64,000 nucleotides of DNA from Kwoniella bestiolae CBS 10118 (GCF_000512585.2 NC_089247.1:1240001-1304000); one strand, 5' to 3'; shown: positions 34,072-47,229, numbered from the stretch's first letter. Numbers and translations are program-made. Notes: generated by a model from the letters alone, not told the origin.

Positions 34072-36204
34072 ATGCCATTGGATCTAAACTACGCACCTGG
34101 AGCAGCGGACGAAGCAGACGACGATTTCATAGATGACGATGATCTCCCCGGACCATCAAGTAGGGGTAAGAAGGGAGGTGCAAGTGGTGGCAAAGGTGGT
34201 GGCAAGGGTAAAGATGTAAGTAAAACCACTTGGTGAATTGGGAGGCCTTGCCTCTCCTGGGCATATATGATTATCTGCAATAACCCCTATCAATCACAAG
34301 GACTGAAGCTGTACATGTGGTCATACTAATCTTGTGTGATCTGCATAGCCCGGAAGACACGCATGGGAAGCGGAATACAAGAAATCGTGGGATATAGTGC
34401 AAGAAGATGAGAAGGGCTCGCTGGAATCCGCCGTGGAGAGCTTATTAGCTAGAGGTAGGCGGAAGAGGTGAGTCACTTCAATCATTAGCTTTTATCAGCT
34501 GCCAGTACAGTATCGATCCCGATGTTATAGCTGACCATACTTTGGTTCAGAGCATTGATGGCAGATACACCACTGAGAAGATCAATTATCAGACATATGT
34601 TTATCATACTGGATTTATCTGATTCGATGATGGATAAGGATTATCGGCCTACCAGGTGAGCTTTCCTATTATACATATTGTCCAGTGATCAGTGTAAGCT
34701 AATGCAATTGAGCAGGTTCGAAGTGATACTGGGGTATTTGAGAACATACGTCGTAGAGTGGTTTGATCAGAATCCGTTAGGTCAGATAGGGATTATAATT
34801 ATGAGAGATAGGTTGTCGGAGGTCTTGGTTCCTATGGGAGGTGAGTGATGATTTAACTCTCGCTTGCAATTTACGATAAATCTACAGTACGTATATTGAG
34901 GCGTATGTGTCTATAGGTAATCCACAGGAGATACTTAGTGTACTGTCTGATAAAAGAAAGCTAGAACCCTCTGGTGAACCCTCATTGCAGAATGGTCTGA
35001 TGATGGCTAAGGGAGGAATGAGGTGGGTCCCAATTCACCCATCACACGCTTCTCCTTCACTCAGCTGTGAATTCACTTAGCTGCCTCACTCTACGAGCAT
35101 AGGATCAAAAGTGCCAGCTGACACCCCCCTTTTGCTTATAGTCACCTCCCAACCACCTCATCCCTCGAAACACTCATCATATTCTCCTCCATATCCACCG
35201 CCGACCCCGACGGCCCAGTGACAATCCACAACGTCCTCCAGGAAATGGTTGATTCCAAGATCCGAACCAACATCCTATCCCTCTCTGGAGAAATCAAAAT
35301 ATGCAAGCAGATCTCTGAGCGGACCAATGGGAAATTCGGAGTAGCGTTAGATCAAGATCACTTGAAAGATTTAATGTGGGATACGATACCTCCCCCAGCT
35401 ACTACTATCGCTCCGCCCATTACTGTTGGGGTGCGAAATGCCCTGGCCGGTGCTGGTGCCGGACAGCGAGGAGGGGCTGTGGGGAAGGCTCCCGCGGGGG
35501 ATCTGATGGTTATGGGTTTTCCTATCCAGCTGCCCCTGGGTGGTGAGACGTTGTGCGCATGTCATGGTTTACTCAAGAAGGGAGGGTATCTATGTCCGAG
35601 GTGCGGGAGCAAGTTGTGTGATGTACCGACGGACTGTGAGGTCTGCGGTTTGATGGTGGTTTCGAGTCCGCATTTGGCGAGGAGGTGAGTCGGGTCAATC
35701 CTTCGTAGCTCTCATACAAGACTCGACAGAGGTAGTAGGATGGACGAGAAGCTGACTTGACGTTGTTTCGCAGTTTCTGGTTCTTATTCCCCGTGGCCAA
35801 TTATCGGGTGTTGGCTATTGAAGATGTAATGGATAGTATAAATGGGAATGGGGATACGTGTTTTGGATGCGATGTCGAGTTTCCTGATGTGAGTGTTTGT
35901 TGTGATTGCGATACGGCTGGTCAGAAAACATGCTGGTGATAGATGCTGATCGGTTGATTTAATGTGGAACCGTATTAGGTATCGACAATAGAGGAAGGTG
36001 TGGCGCAGGTGGAGGATGGAGTAAGTCCCACGGGAAGGTACAGGTGGGTAAATGTAATTTGACCTTGAGCAAAAGAATGGAGATGCTGATGCCGATACTG
36101 TATTTGACATCTGTAGATGTGCAAAGTGTAGGAACGATTTTTGTGCGGATTGCGATTTGTATATCCATGATACTTTACATACGTGTCCTGGGTGTTCTCA
36201 GTAG
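34072..36204 (+). CDS. SSL1: TFIIH core subunit Ssl1 (p44)
   Basis: Ssl1 is a structural subunit of TFIIH that regulates the Rad3/XPD helicase in transcription initiation and nucleotide-excision repair. An acidic/Gly-rich start (DDDFIDDDDLPG) is followed by HAWEAEYKKSWDIVQEDEKG and the vWA domain: RRSIIRHMFIILDLSDSM, FEVILGYLRTYVVEWFDQNP, LGQIGIIIMRD, LIIFSSISTADP, ICKQISERTNG. The zinc-binding C-terminal half has CPRCGSKLCDVPTDCEVCGL and, after an intron, FWFLFPVANY, then CFGCDVEF and YRCAKCRNDFCADCDLYIHD ending TCPGCSQ. Cysteines of both the C4 and RING-like modules are intact. Introns are short and numerous (eight or more). Confidence 0.92.
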
Positions 36205-36550
36205 TCTTGTGAATGTAGTGGGAGAGCTGTGACTCTTCATTATGCACATATGCCATACAGAGGATAATGATCATGTCGAAAAGTCAAAAGTCAAGGGTCA
36301 TTTCCCTCATCATTTTCAGCACCCTACGCAAGCATTTCATCCTGCATCAAAGTATACATACAACATGACTGATATTCGAACCTCGTTATAAACAAGATAT
36401 AGATATATTATACGGTAACGATAGACTTTATACTCCATCATTTTTATCCGAATCATGGAATCATATTCTCCACGTCCAAATTTCACTTCAGTACACTCAC
36501 TCCACGCAAACAATCGCGTAGCGCCACAACCTCCCAAATGTCATCCTCCC
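36205..36550. other. Convergent intergenic region
   Basis: These 346 AT-rich bp lie between SSL1 and the BMT5-type gene ends. No gene is supported. Confidence 0.4.
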
Positions 36551-37836
36551 CTACTCATCCTCCTGGCTGCTGCGCCTAACAAACTCCCAAGTCCTCGCCA
36601 TCCCCTTCCTCCCCCTAATCTCCTCGTTTCCACCCTTCGATAAACCCTCTTTCCATCCAATCGTCCGTCGATGCTCATACCGGCTGTACAACTCCGGATG
36701 AAACTCGAACGATCTGACGAGATCATAGCGCGGTTGTAACAGTTTTGTACCCGGTGTAAGGGTAGGTGGTTTGGTAGCTAGTTTGGGTAGGGACCAGAGA
36801 CTGTAGGGAGGGCAGGAGAGGAGTGTTATGAGGATGGAGCCTTGTTTGGTTGGGATGGACATTTCTTTGGGCGCAGATGATGTGATGGGAAGAGATGAAA
36901 GGTCGTCATCGTTCAGGATATAGGGCGATTCTTCTTCTTCTTCGCGATCGTCTTCGTCTTCGTCATCTGAGGTGGATCTGTTTTTACCTTTGCCTTTGCT
37001 TTTGGACTTCTTAGTCGAGGTGTTTGAGGGTGGACCGCCTGTGAGAAGAGGCTCAACGGATTTGAAGAATTTAAGGAGCATGTGTTGGTTGGTTAGGATA
37101 TTACGATCTTGGTCTGTTATTCCTGCGCCTGAAGTGTCCAAGCAGAGGATCAGCAAGGGACAATTAGCGGATGAGGCTTCTATGTGAGCTGGATGGACCA
37201 TGGTCTGCATCGAGAGGATAGACCTCATCCAGATGATACTACTCCAATCTAGAGCTCAAAAGCACACTCACCAACATGTGGAAAATTGAATACCACCCTA
37301 CTCCATCTCCGTCCCTTTCCCAGGCACTTGACCTTATCCAACCCCGTCGCATCAACCCCAAACTCGACTCTTACGTTCTTCTCCCTCAATTCCTTCACTA
37401 TATCAGAAGCGTCGGGATACTTCTTGTACGTTACCTCTTCAGTATCATAGGCGGTGGCTAGTATCTGACTACCATGGAAATTATGCGGCGGGTAAAGGAG
37501 GGAAAGGGAGAATGAGAAGTTCCCCTCGCCTAGGAGGAGGATCGAATCGTCCTTCTGGAATGGTATGACAGGTCTCTGATTGGGATTGAGCTTCCTCCTC
37601 ATTGTGGAAGTCTCCCTCTCGCCTGGACCGTTTGCTATACTTTGGGGACTTGATTTCTGGGACAGTCCATCCTTGAGAGATAGTTTGGATTTCCTCTTCT
37701 CTCCCTTCCTCGAGCCGGACAGGGACGCTTTGATACTTTGTTTCTTACTTTCTTCGAACTGCTGAGCTCGTTTCTTCGCGGCTGCTTTGGCGGCGGAGTG
37801 TTGCTGGCTTGCTAGGGCTGCTTTGAGCTTGGCCAT
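36551..37836 (-). CDS. BMT5: Bmt5-type 25S rRNA (uracil-N3) methyltransferase
   Basis: The family (DUF2431) methylates N3 of a uridine in 25S rRNA in the nucleolus, using S-adenosylmethionine. The start at 37836 gives MAKLKAALASQQHS and a Lys-rich leader. The catalytic domain reads DDSILLLGEGNFSFSLSLL (SAM-binding loop GEGNFSFS), LATAYDTEEVTYKKYPDAS, VEFGVDATGLDK, and RVVFNFPHVG. After one intron (about 37229-37268) come GITDQDRNILTNQHMLLKFF, a Lys/Asp/Glu-rich insertion (STKKSKSKGKGKNRST, DDEDEDDREEEEE), then ILITLLSCPPYSLWSLPKLA and SFEFHPELYSRYEHRRTIGW, which are typical of the family. The reading frame extends up to 37926 but the upstream segment does not look like the family. Confidence 0.88.
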
Positions 37837-38243
37837 GATGCTCCGAGTGATAGTGATGGAGATGTGAGTTTGCCTTGAATAATTCGTACGGTATGTAATT
37901 GATGGGGTTTCGATGAATGCGATCACTCTTCTGGGACAAACAAATTTCTGATTGCGAGGGATGAAAGAGCATATCTACTTCCGGCGGAAGGATGCAACAT
38001 GAGGGGTTACGTAATGAACTCTTGCTGTAATGTCGAGTGAAAAGGATAAACAAGCTGCAAGTTGAATGACGAGACTGATTTTGTGCTTTAAAGTAACAGT
38101 TCATTCCGATCTTTCACTTCCATCATCGTCATCATCTTATAGCTCTCCAGATAGCAAGACATACCGGGAGAACAATCAAACCACTACCTCAGAGGAGGGG
38201 GGACCTAACGTCAAATTGGACAAGCGACAGATTTACCATCAAC

Positions 38244-40439
38244 ATGACATTCCTTCTAACCCACCCACACTCAATATCCCTGACAGCCCTCTCAAAGCCC
38301 TTACCATCGAGCATCACCTCTACACCGCTCTCTCTCCCATCGAGATTCCCATCATCTTCCACCCCGCAGGTATCGATATCTGCATCAGGCCACATATACC
38401 TCTACTGCCACTCGTCACATGTAATTTGGGAATACGATAACAAGGGAAAGAGGATATCTGAGATCTCACTTCCCAATGAGAAGATAAGTAGAGTCTTGGC
38501 TTTGGGGGATAAGAGTGTGATGGTACATCTCAAGGGCAGGGATGAGCTGAGAGTGATGGAGAAGGGAGTCAGGTGGGGATGTATAAATACTTCACAGGTC
38601 AGCTTTGACACTTCTGGTGTTCGTACGAATATGAATTAGTCATGCTGATGCACCACTTTTCACTTAGGCTCCTACAGGTAAACTCACCGTGCTAGTTGGG
38701 AATGCAACTTCGACGTTGGTAGCCGCTGGATCGGATCAAGGGGAATTAGTTGTCTTCGATCAGCTCAAGGGAGAGAGGATGGTAATTCCCCTTGACGAGA
38801 GGGTGGAAGGGGCGAGTGAAAACTTCTTATAACATCCTGTTTACACATGACTCGCATGCTGACTGATACTATGTTATACGTTACAGCCAATATCCCCTCT
38901 CCTTACATTCTCCCCCTCCCACCCTTCAACGCTGCTTCTTCCCACTTCCACATCCCTTCTCCGGGTCAATCTCCCATCCTCAAAAGCAGCCATCGACATA
39001 AAAGAACTCCCCATCAAAGGTGATATACTGGATATAACCTTCTCGCCCGTAATCGAGTCCTCAGACGGAAGCAAGAAAGGCGGGTTATGCGCTGTCTTGA
39101 AAAGCGGGGGCGAAGTGGCGTTGATAGGTGTGGACAGTGATAGGTTAGCTGTGCTTTCAACCCAGACGAAATGTAGCTAACGGATATCATGACAGTGCGC
39201 CGAAAATGGTTTCATATGGGGAGGAGCTGGACAGTTTGGTGTTCGTTGATGGAGCGACTTTGGCAGGAAAGACTAGAACAGGTATGCAACTTCCACGTAC
39301 TCTTTCATAGGCTTGTCTTCTGCTGATGTAGGGATATGAGCAGGATCATTGCTGGTAAAAGATCTTCGAAGTCTCCCTAAAGCACCAGTAGATATAACAT
39401 GCCCTGAAGCCATCACTTCAATAAAGGTACTACCAAACATGGTAAGCTGCTTGGACAGCTTCGGTGTGAGCAGTCTATCTGACAATATCCTATGCCAGCC
39501 TCGTTCATCGCGATCATCTTTAGCTCCTTCCTCAACCTCCTCGCATCGTATAACCTCACGCACACCCCTAGGAGAAAGAGAAGTGGGCAACACGCCTACT
39601 CCACCTGCAGTACCACCATTATCAAAGGGTAAAGCACTCGTGCGAGAGGTCGCTAGCACCGGTACAGTCAAAGAGCAGGAAAGAAAGGTTAGAATTGCGT
39701 CTGAGATGGACAAGGGGAAAGAGAGAGTAGTCTCTGCTCCTGTTATTCCTAAACAACCTAGGCAGTCAACATCGACATTGAGATCTACAAGTGGACCTGT
39801 ACTGCCCAATCCCGCTGTGAGGAGAATACGCAGTGACAGTAAATTGAGGAGTAATACGCCAACCATACTCGAAGAGGTCGAAGAGGTTGAGAGGGAGGCT
39901 GGCAGAAGGGAATCTGCGGGATCGTCGTCGAATCTTTCAGACAAGGCAGGTTCACATTCATCTTCAAAGGTAGTTGATGGAAAGCAAACTCGAGAGACGA
40001 TAGATCAAGATCACCAGCAGGAAGAGGAGTATCGTGAGCCTAGCGTTCAACTGGATTGGGCATTTCAACCTCCGATATCAAGGTCAAATGCAGATAGTAA
40101 GGAAGAGAAGGTGATGAGCGAAAGTGAGATGATAGAAGAGTTGAGGAGGGAATTGGGGAATCTGCAGATGGACATGTTGAGGATGGGTAGGGGATTGAGG
40201 GTGAGTATGATCGTTTCGTCTTCTCCCGATCATTGATTTCTTGGACCCATCGTTGCAACATTGCTGGTTTGCAGAAATACATGATTTATGATTTGAACTG
40301 GACTGATGATTTGGTTGTTCGTATACAACAGAACGAGATACGACAAGCTACTCGACCGCTGATTAGGGAGTTGGAGGAGAATAAGGAGGTGATGGAGAGG
40401 CAGAGGAGGGAGATTGATAGGTTACGTAGGGGATATTGA
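38244..40439 (+). CDS. WD40-repeat protein, NEDD1-like (tentative)
   Basis: Exons join in frame through splice sites at about 38597/38670, 38780/38885, 39144/39196, 39281/39344 and 40200/40276. The first 400 residues have repeating beta-propeller features (VSISASGHIYLYCHSSHVIW, GKLTVLVGNATSTLVAAGSD, GDILDITFSPVIESSD). Residues about 400 to 610 are Ser/Thr/Pro-rich and basic. The end is a coiled coil: EMIEELRRELGNLQMDMLRM then GRGLR, NEIRQATRPLIRELEENKEV, RQRREIDRLRRGY. A propeller followed by a disordered linker and a short terminal helix with LQxDMLR is the layout of NEDD1/Grip71, which recruits gamma-tubulin to spindle poles. The match is by eye only and the propeller is not diagnostic. Confidence 0.6.
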
Positions 40440-40735
40440 TATATGGATAATAGGTTGATATCGTTGTTTTGCCGGCGCATGGTCGTGGAGGTTTGTACAT
40501 GATATTACGAGACTGATTCAATGTTATGATGGATGTCGGTCATGGTTGATGACCTCGATACTGCTTCAGATAGCCATGCTGGTCTTTTCGTGATTTCGTT
40601 GATTCGTAAATATTCGTTGATCTTTACAGCCTGAATCCTGATAAACGACAAGACAAAGCATAAAGTCAGTGAAACGATACTACTCATACACCTGAATCCT
40701 CCCACCCCACTTTGCCTTGCAATGAACGACTCACC

Positions 40736-40972
40736 CTACAGCCCAATCCTATCAGCCACGCTCCTCCCCTGCCTATCCCTCCTCTCATCCCCTAGCCCAA
40801 ACACCTCATCTCCCGCGGGTTTCTGCTTCTTGTTCACTTCGTCCGGCTTGACCTGGGTTTGAGCTTGGGGTTGGGCAGCTTCCTTCGCAGCTTTGCGCTT
40901 GTCGATCTCGGACTGGAGGAGCTTGATGTCGTTTGCTCGGATGGGGATGGCAGTGGGGTTGGAGCGGATCAT
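40736..40972 (-). CDS. CDC26: Small Cdc26-like protein (APC/C subunit)
   Basis: A 78-residue intronless protein begins at the ATG at 40972. The N-terminus MIRSNPTAIPIRANDIKLLQ resembles Cdc26/Apc12, whose acetylated MxRR-PT start segment binds the TPR groove of Cdc16/Apc6 in the anaphase-promoting complex and is followed by a helix. Here the helix reads SEIDKRKAAKEAAQPQAQTQ. The rest is charged (KPDEVNKKQKPAGDEVFGLG, ERRDRQGRSVADRIGL). The frame continues upstream to 41008 only with non-ATG codons. Size and start fit the family, but the protein is short and low-complexity, so confidence is moderate. Confidence 0.55.
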   Translation of the reverse strand: MIRSNPTAIPIRANDIKLLQSEIDKRKAAKEAAQPQAQTQVKPDEVNKKQKPAGDEVFGLGDERRDRQGRSVADRIGL

Positions 40973-41349
40973 CGTTTCTCTGTTGGGGTTGGATTGGATT
41001 TTCTCCAAGTTGGGGTAGACAAGGTATGCAGATTGCTCTGATCAATGTTGTTCTAGATGGTGAACAACAACCAAGAATACTTTGTACGCGTTGTGGTAGT
41101 AGAAATATAAAGCGTTGGAAATTGCCTGATTAGGAGATTCTTCGTTGCTGCGGGGCCGCAGATCCTTCCTTCTCTCGACATGAGAGTATTCGCTGCAGCA
41201 TAGCATTCATAGCATTCTCATTGTCTCCCATCAGCATCCATACATCTTCCCTCTTCATCTGTCTATTTCTTTTTCTATTCACTTGTCAGATCAACACACC
41301 ACTATCATATCATCTCATACCCTGGACGAATCCGGTATAACACGCCAAG
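40973..41349. promoter_or_regulatory. Divergent promoter, CDC26-like / PRA1
   Basis: A 377 bp bidirectional promoter. A pyrimidine-rich leader (41230-41300) precedes the PRA1 start codon. No other element was recognised. Confidence 0.4.
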
Positions 41350-42415
41350 ATGGAACAATTACAAAGAGTAGGCGAAGTAGCTCGTCATTTCCGAGTGAGT
41401 AGCTCCTTATATACTTGTCTGGCATTGAGCTGATGTGAATTGTCTTTCCGGATGTAGGAGACGAAGCTCTCCACTTTGAAGCCTCCCCAGGAATTTGTGA
41501 GTTTCACGCTCTCAGCCTTCTTGTACAATGTCGAGGTCAAAGATCCAGCTGATGTGTGAACGCATCATGTTAGTTCGATCACAGACAATTGTCAAGGCCT
41601 GGTAATATGAATGAAGCTACTTCTGTGGGTGTTATACTCTCATGAATCACAGTCCGCGAGATCAGAATCATAGGAGGAGAAGCTTATCCAAGCAATTGTA
41701 GCGAATAACATACAATACTCGACATTTCTCCGGGAACTATTTACTGGTCATTCTCATCTTGGCTGCATATGCTATGTGAGTATTACCCTCCATGCACACA
41801 ACGTACCACTCAAGAGGTCAATGGGTCCATCGATGACAGTGTGTCATTTGTTGCTTGTCTGTGAGCTAGCCTACTGACATGTCTTCTTCCTTTAGGTTGA
41901 CAAACCCACTCTTGTTGATCGCTTTGGCATTCCTCGCGGGAGGTTTCGCAGCTATAAATAAGTTTGGTAAGTCGAAGTTGGTTTACCAATTCTAACCACA
42001 AAAGCTCATTCGTCACCGTGTCGAGATTCAGAAAGCTAATGACCCTGCGCTACATCAATAATATAGCTCCAGAACCTGTTCAAGTAGGATCTCAAACTAT
42101 AACTCAAAAGCATCTATATATCGGTTTATTCGTCATTGGTAAGTCAACTCGCACCTCTTACCCTCCACAATCACAATAGGCTTAGTATAAAGCTGATGAA
42201 ATTACATATCATCCTACCCTACCCTTCCCACTCGACCATACATCGCCATCTATTAAACTCGTATTTGCATACCAGGCCTCCCGCTCTTATGGCTCGCTTC
42301 GCCCGTATCCACCTTCTTCTGGCTCGTCGGCTCATCAGCGATCTTGATTTTGGGCCATGCGTGCCTTATGGAACCTGGGCCGGAGAGTGAATATCAGGGT
42401 GTCGAGGGGGTATAA
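41350..42415 (+). CDS. PRA1 family protein (prenylated Rab acceptor)
   Basis: PRA1/Yip3 proteins are small Golgi/ER membrane proteins that interact with prenylated Rab GTPases. Spliced exons give EVARHFRETKLSTLKPPQEF, FDHRQLSRPGNMNEATS, then RITYNTRHFSGNYLLVILIL, AAYAMLTNPLLLIALAFLAG and, after a short loop (APEPVQVGSQTITQKH), LYIGLFVIGLPLLWLASPVS with FFWLVGSSAILILGHACL. Two paired hydrophobic hairpins form the usual four membrane segments. The motif EFFD-x4-SRP-x-N-x-NEA followed by RxxYNxxxFSGNY is the family signature. The join from NEATS to RITYNT uses the donor at about 41629 and an acceptor at about 41700, which skips a short open frame. Confidence 0.85.
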
Positions 42416-42910
42416 TGGGATTTGAAGTTGGAATTGGACAGGCGAAGCGGGGATAAGCAGGAGAAGGAGAAGTGCCATGAATGGGTTTCGTCAGATGCAG
42501 GATGGATGGATGGATGGATGGATGGATATACCCCAGATAGATAGATCAGAGATCAGATCGTCAATCTATTTCAGTAGGTTGAGCCAAAGGGAATCAAACA
42601 TACTAATCAGTAGACATACTTTACTTAATCACATTATGCAGACATGCCATGCAATCGTGTGTACACCCAAACATCTCATGAAACGGACTTATCATTGGGG
42701 CATTATAAGTAATGGTGGTCTAATATGATATTGATTATTACTTCATCTCATCAACTCGTTCTTATCTTCATAAAGTATCGCTATAATATCTCTTCGTCTT
42801 CGCCAGCTTCCATCTCGCTACGCAATCCCTCTTCTTCCCTTATCATACCTTCCATTCCCATCCACGACACTCAACTACCTCTCTCAGTAAGGTCAATCCC
42901 ATATCTGACA
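42416..42910. other. Convergent intergenic region with ATGG repeat
   Basis: These 495 bp between facing 3' ends contain a perfect 4-bp repeat at about 42501-42528. No gene is supported; open frames on the plus strand (42477-42728, 42725-43051) have no family features and the second overlaps the last exon of the Edc4 gene. Confidence 0.45.
42501..42528. repeat. (GGAT)n microsatellite
   Basis: The unit GGAT/ATGG is repeated about six to seven times without interruption, about 90 bp downstream of the PRA1 stop codon. Confidence 0.9.
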
Positions 42911-45900
42911 TTACAAATTCATCTTATGCCCTATGATCTCCATGATACCTCGAATCACCACCACGTAACTCTGCGTATTCGCATCAGGGTATCTCTGCAG
43001 GTTGTTGAGCACAGTCGTGAGTTGACCTTGGACCACCGAGAGGACTCTTGAGATGTATCCCGCAATATTTTGGTCCTGCGATGGTCAGAAGTTGGCGTAA
43101 GCTATCGCATTATAGCGCCACATCGTCGTGATGAGGGACAAGATCTAGTGGACCCACCTTGGGATCAACCAACAAAGCTGTCCTTCTTTCCCATCCTGCC
43201 ACTTGCTGGAACATAGCATGTGTGCTAGGTATCTCCGAAAGTACAATTGCGAGCTAAATCCACACAAATCAACTAAATCAGCTAATGGCCCCACTTGTTG
43301 AACCTTACAATCCAGCTGATGAAGACCAAACAATTACTCACCCGATGAAGCAACGTCAAAAGTACAGCTTGCGACAACGGACTCTTACCTTGACTAGGCA
43401 GGCAGTAATCCGTCAATGACAAATGATCATTGACCAATTGTAAGGTCGAAGCTGTCGTCTGAGCACCAAGGGCAGACAAGAAGGTATCTTCCAGCTGACT
43501 TGGAGAAGGTCCAGCCGGTTGAGTTGGGGGAGGTGGCGGGGGTTGTTGGTGGTGGATTGGTGGTGGAGGAGCTTGGTGGTGTGCTGCAGCAGGAGCAGAA
43601 GGGAAAGGAGCGAAGCTTGATGGATGATGAGGCGAAGTAACACCGTTGGGCCCTGCATGACCAGAAACAGATTTCAGGTGTTCCGTCAACGTTGCAACCT
43701 GCTTTTGTAGTTCGCTGATTGAAGTGGACATGGTCTTAAGCAAGTGATCATTGGCCAATTGACCTGCTTTAGATGGCGGTGAGAGTTCTTTTCGGATTCT
43801 ACCCAATGACAATGACAATCGTAAGCTGAGATTGAAACTCAAGTTCAAGCCATGAAACGGAGTGACCCACTGCAGCATTTCTGATCTCATCTCGGCAGAT
43901 AGCTGTTCTACTACACTTGAAGAAGCCTGGGTCATCGCCGGTAGCAGTGTGTGTTGGATAGCCTCGTGAACAGCTTTGTCCATCTACAGTCATAGCCAGC
44001 TATCGGTAAGCCACAAGATATCAGGCTCAAAAGGCAGCTAACTCACAGCATTAGAGACCAAATTTGAAATCGTCCTCTGTACAACAGGTGCCAGGCTCCT
44101 CTCCAGCTCCTTAGGTACAGTCTGTAAAGCATCGTAGATAGCGGCCGGGACCTGGTTGCTAGTCACCGTCCTGACTTCGTTTTGTATCGTTGAGGCAGCA
44201 GCAGGTACGACACTGATCGAAGCGATAGTAAGGACGCGTCAGTTAGATACATATATGGGAAAGCCACATTAGCTCGCGCGACTCACGTCTTCTTGATCTC
44301 CTGTACTATAGTAGTGTTCAAAGATCCTTTGATTTGCCTTTCGACTCTTGCGGAGATATCAGCCGCGAAATCGGGTCCCGTCAATCCGTCGAGTCGGACG
44401 TTCAAGGCGGCAATTTCGTTCTTGAGAAGTTGTTTCAGGTGGTTGGACAATCGATCTTCAGTCTAAGCATACACTCATTAGCTTTACCCCGGACATGGGG
44501 ATCTTCGGAGCTGTACACACCTTCTTCAATGTCTTACTAAGCTCGTCCTGAGTTACTGCTATTCCGGCCAATTCCTCTCCATCAGCGCCGATAGGAGCGA
44601 TACTTCCTTTCCTTGATTGTACCTTAGGTCTAGGTTGAGCAGCCACATCATCCTCGGATGTGGACGGAAGTTCAGTCTTGACCACAGCAGGAGAAGTGTT
44701 CTTACTGGCAGCTTTGGAGCCAGCATTGGATTTGGGCTTGGGCAGCTCGATCTTGCCTCCTTTAGGTGATTTGGGCGATGGTACGGCTTTAGTGGTAGCT
44801 GTTGTAGCAGGTGCGGTAGCTTCGAGTTGTCGCGCCGGTTGGAGCGGAGCTTTGAGGGTATCATAAGCCGATCTCATGATAGTAGCTTGACTGAACCCTT
44901 GAGGGGTAGCACAAAAAATCTCGGAATCCTCTTCGACGCCTTTTTTAGCTAGAATAAGACTAATGACCGGTTCCAAAGGATACTCAGCTACTTTGTCGAA
45001 TGCAGTTACTTTGGGACCATCGGGTTTCGAGGCATCTTTGACGGGTTGTTGACCTTTCAGAGCATATTTGAAGGCGTACAAACTGCCTCTGGCGAAGGGA
45101 GCGATGTACAAGGTTGACTTGATGTTATCATATACAGCGTGGGAATAGTTCAATTCCTCTAGGCAAGGTGAAGGAGCGACAAATTCGATGGTAGAGAGTA
45201 CCGCGAGATCGACGGTGATTTGGATCAAATCGTAATGGCTGTTTTTGGCTCTACCGACAAGGATATTGGATTCACAGAATTGGATCGAGGAGGGTGCGCT
45301 AGTAGGAGACGCGGAGGGAAGGGGTCTGTGCCATACTCTGTTGAGGTTGGATACATTGTATAGGGTACAGTATGAGGTGGATGAGAGTAACCCGATAGCT
45401 TGATGAGATTGGTTGAGACAGAAATCAACAACATCCTAAGCAATACTCATCAGCTGACTGTCGATATGCACAATGGAAATGGAATAAGGCACTCACCCCG
45501 TCCGTCTTGAGTATCTTGCTGTCTTTGCAGATAATCTCGATTGATGTGACGGAACCTCCCCGTCCCTGTGCGACGGGATCAACCAGGACCACGCCCTCAC
45601 TTCCAGCAATGGCCAACCAATCTTTGCCCTCTCTCTTGACCCATTCGATCTTGGTAGGCCATCCGATCGGCCCGGTCACCCCAAGACCCCAAAAGACTAA
45701 CTCGACATTCGGATCATCCTGCTTCCATCCATTGACCGGTACCTTGTATACGTGGATAGCTTTGTCCCAGCCAATCGTAGCAACGTAATTTGAAGTAACG
45801 GCGAGGTCGACGACTGGACCATGGGCGGCGGAGACAGGTAATTCGATTACGAGGCGAGCACCAGATGAACTGTCAATTAACCTGACTCGGCCTACATACC

Positions 45901-47229
45901 AAGTCAGCGAAAGAAAAATGGGTTTGACAGATGACTCACCCTTTGACATAGTATAGGCCATATAGGTGTTGGTGATTCCCACTCTTCTTCCTTTCTTGTA
46001 AGTCATGAAATCGGTGCGCATCTTGGTAGTAGGGGCGATCTGAACCGGGTTCCCAGTATTGACAAGAGAACCGAGATTGGGTTGGGATAGATCAATGGTG
46101 GTGTGAGGTGTAAGAGCTTTGGGGCTGATGACAATCGACGATGTCAACTTGGCAACATGCCAGCGGTATACTTGGCTCACTTACCCTTTACCCTGACCAT
46201 CTTTAACAACCTTCCCGATCTGCCAAGTATTTCTGAGCTTATCCTCAATCTCAGCTTGGGGAAGTTCGTTAACAGCGACAGGTACAGTGAACGTAGCAGG
46301 AGGTTCATAGGGTTTCTTATCAGTCTGAAGAGGAGGTTCACCTCTCTGTGGTGAAGCTTTTCCATTTCCCTGTATTTTCTCTACCGACTTGATTCGATTC
46401 AACGGATGATCATCGTCGAGTTTGATCTTGACTTCTTTGGGAGTAGCAGGTTTGTTGGCGGTGGAAGCCTGACGAGATCGTGGGAGTTGTTCGAAGGCGT
46501 CAAAGGGAGAGTCAAAGTGGAACATGCTCTTTTTGGGAGTTTCATTGGTTGGAGGAACAGGTTTCTCATCGATCTTAGCTGATTTAGCTTGAGCTTGAGC
46601 TTGGGAAGAGGAAGTGGATGTGCCGGTATGCTGCGATTGAACGGGTTTGGCATGAGGTGATGTGATACCTGATGGGTGATTAATAATTGGTCCTTGACCA
46701 GTGGGTGAAGCAGGTGGGTGAGAGGGATGACTACAAAGTCTCATCGTCAGTTATTGCTGTGTCGAAGCCAAGGAAGCAAGAACGATAAGCCAACTCACCC
46801 AGCTTTGAACACAGCCAACGGATCACCTTTCTCCCCCTGTGTGGTAGGCGTACCAACATGACTTCCTTGACTGGGTGAAATCACACCAGCGTTGGGCGTA
46901 GCCTGACCAATCTGATTTAACATCCCCAAAAGCTTGTTCTTCTGATCGTCAGAATTCGATCTCTCCGAGCTGGCAGTGGGAGGAGGGGGAGAAGAGATGT
47001 TCTTGAATAGATCCAAGAGCGATACAGCCTGTAAGCTAGGAGGGGGTGGCGAAGGTGATGGTTCTCTGGGTGATCCGACTGATCCCAGATTACTAGCAGT
47101 GAGATATTGGGATTGATGAGTCGAGTTGGAGTTTATTGATCCATGAGGTGAGGAAGAGGAAGTGGTGGTGCTATCAGGTACGGTGGTAGCTGATTTGAGC
47201 ATTGCTAATAATCTATTTTGTTGATCCAT
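42911..47229 (-). CDS. EDC4: Edc4/Ge-1-type mRNA decapping scaffold
   Basis: Edc4 (Ge-1) is a P-body scaffold that promotes Dcp2-dependent decapping. The N-terminal 300 residues are disordered with short repeated helices QQNRLLAMLKSATT and DQKNKLLGMLNQIGQ, likely interaction motifs, and VSLLDLFKN. A WD40-like region follows: GRRVGITNTYMAYTMSKGRV, GPVVDLAVTSNYVATIGWDK, IHVYKVPVNGW, WLAIAGSEGVVLVDP, VDFCLNQSHQAIGLLSS. A Ser/Pro/Lys linker precedes a long helical C-terminus: EDRLSNHLKQLLKNEIAALN, RVERQIKGSL, MDKAVHEAIQHTLLPAMTQA, DHLLKTMSTSISELQKQVAT, and the final LLTLLHRLAIVLSEIPSTHA with GYISRVLSVVQGQLTTVL, ending GHKMNL. This layout is diagnostic for Edc4. At least ten exons are joined. Confidence 0.85.

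Noticed and set aside
40806..41045. Alternative minus-strand frame overlapping the CDC26-like gene
   Set aside because: It starts from a non-standard region and has Gln/Pro-rich content with no family features; the Cdc26 start motif is in the other frame.
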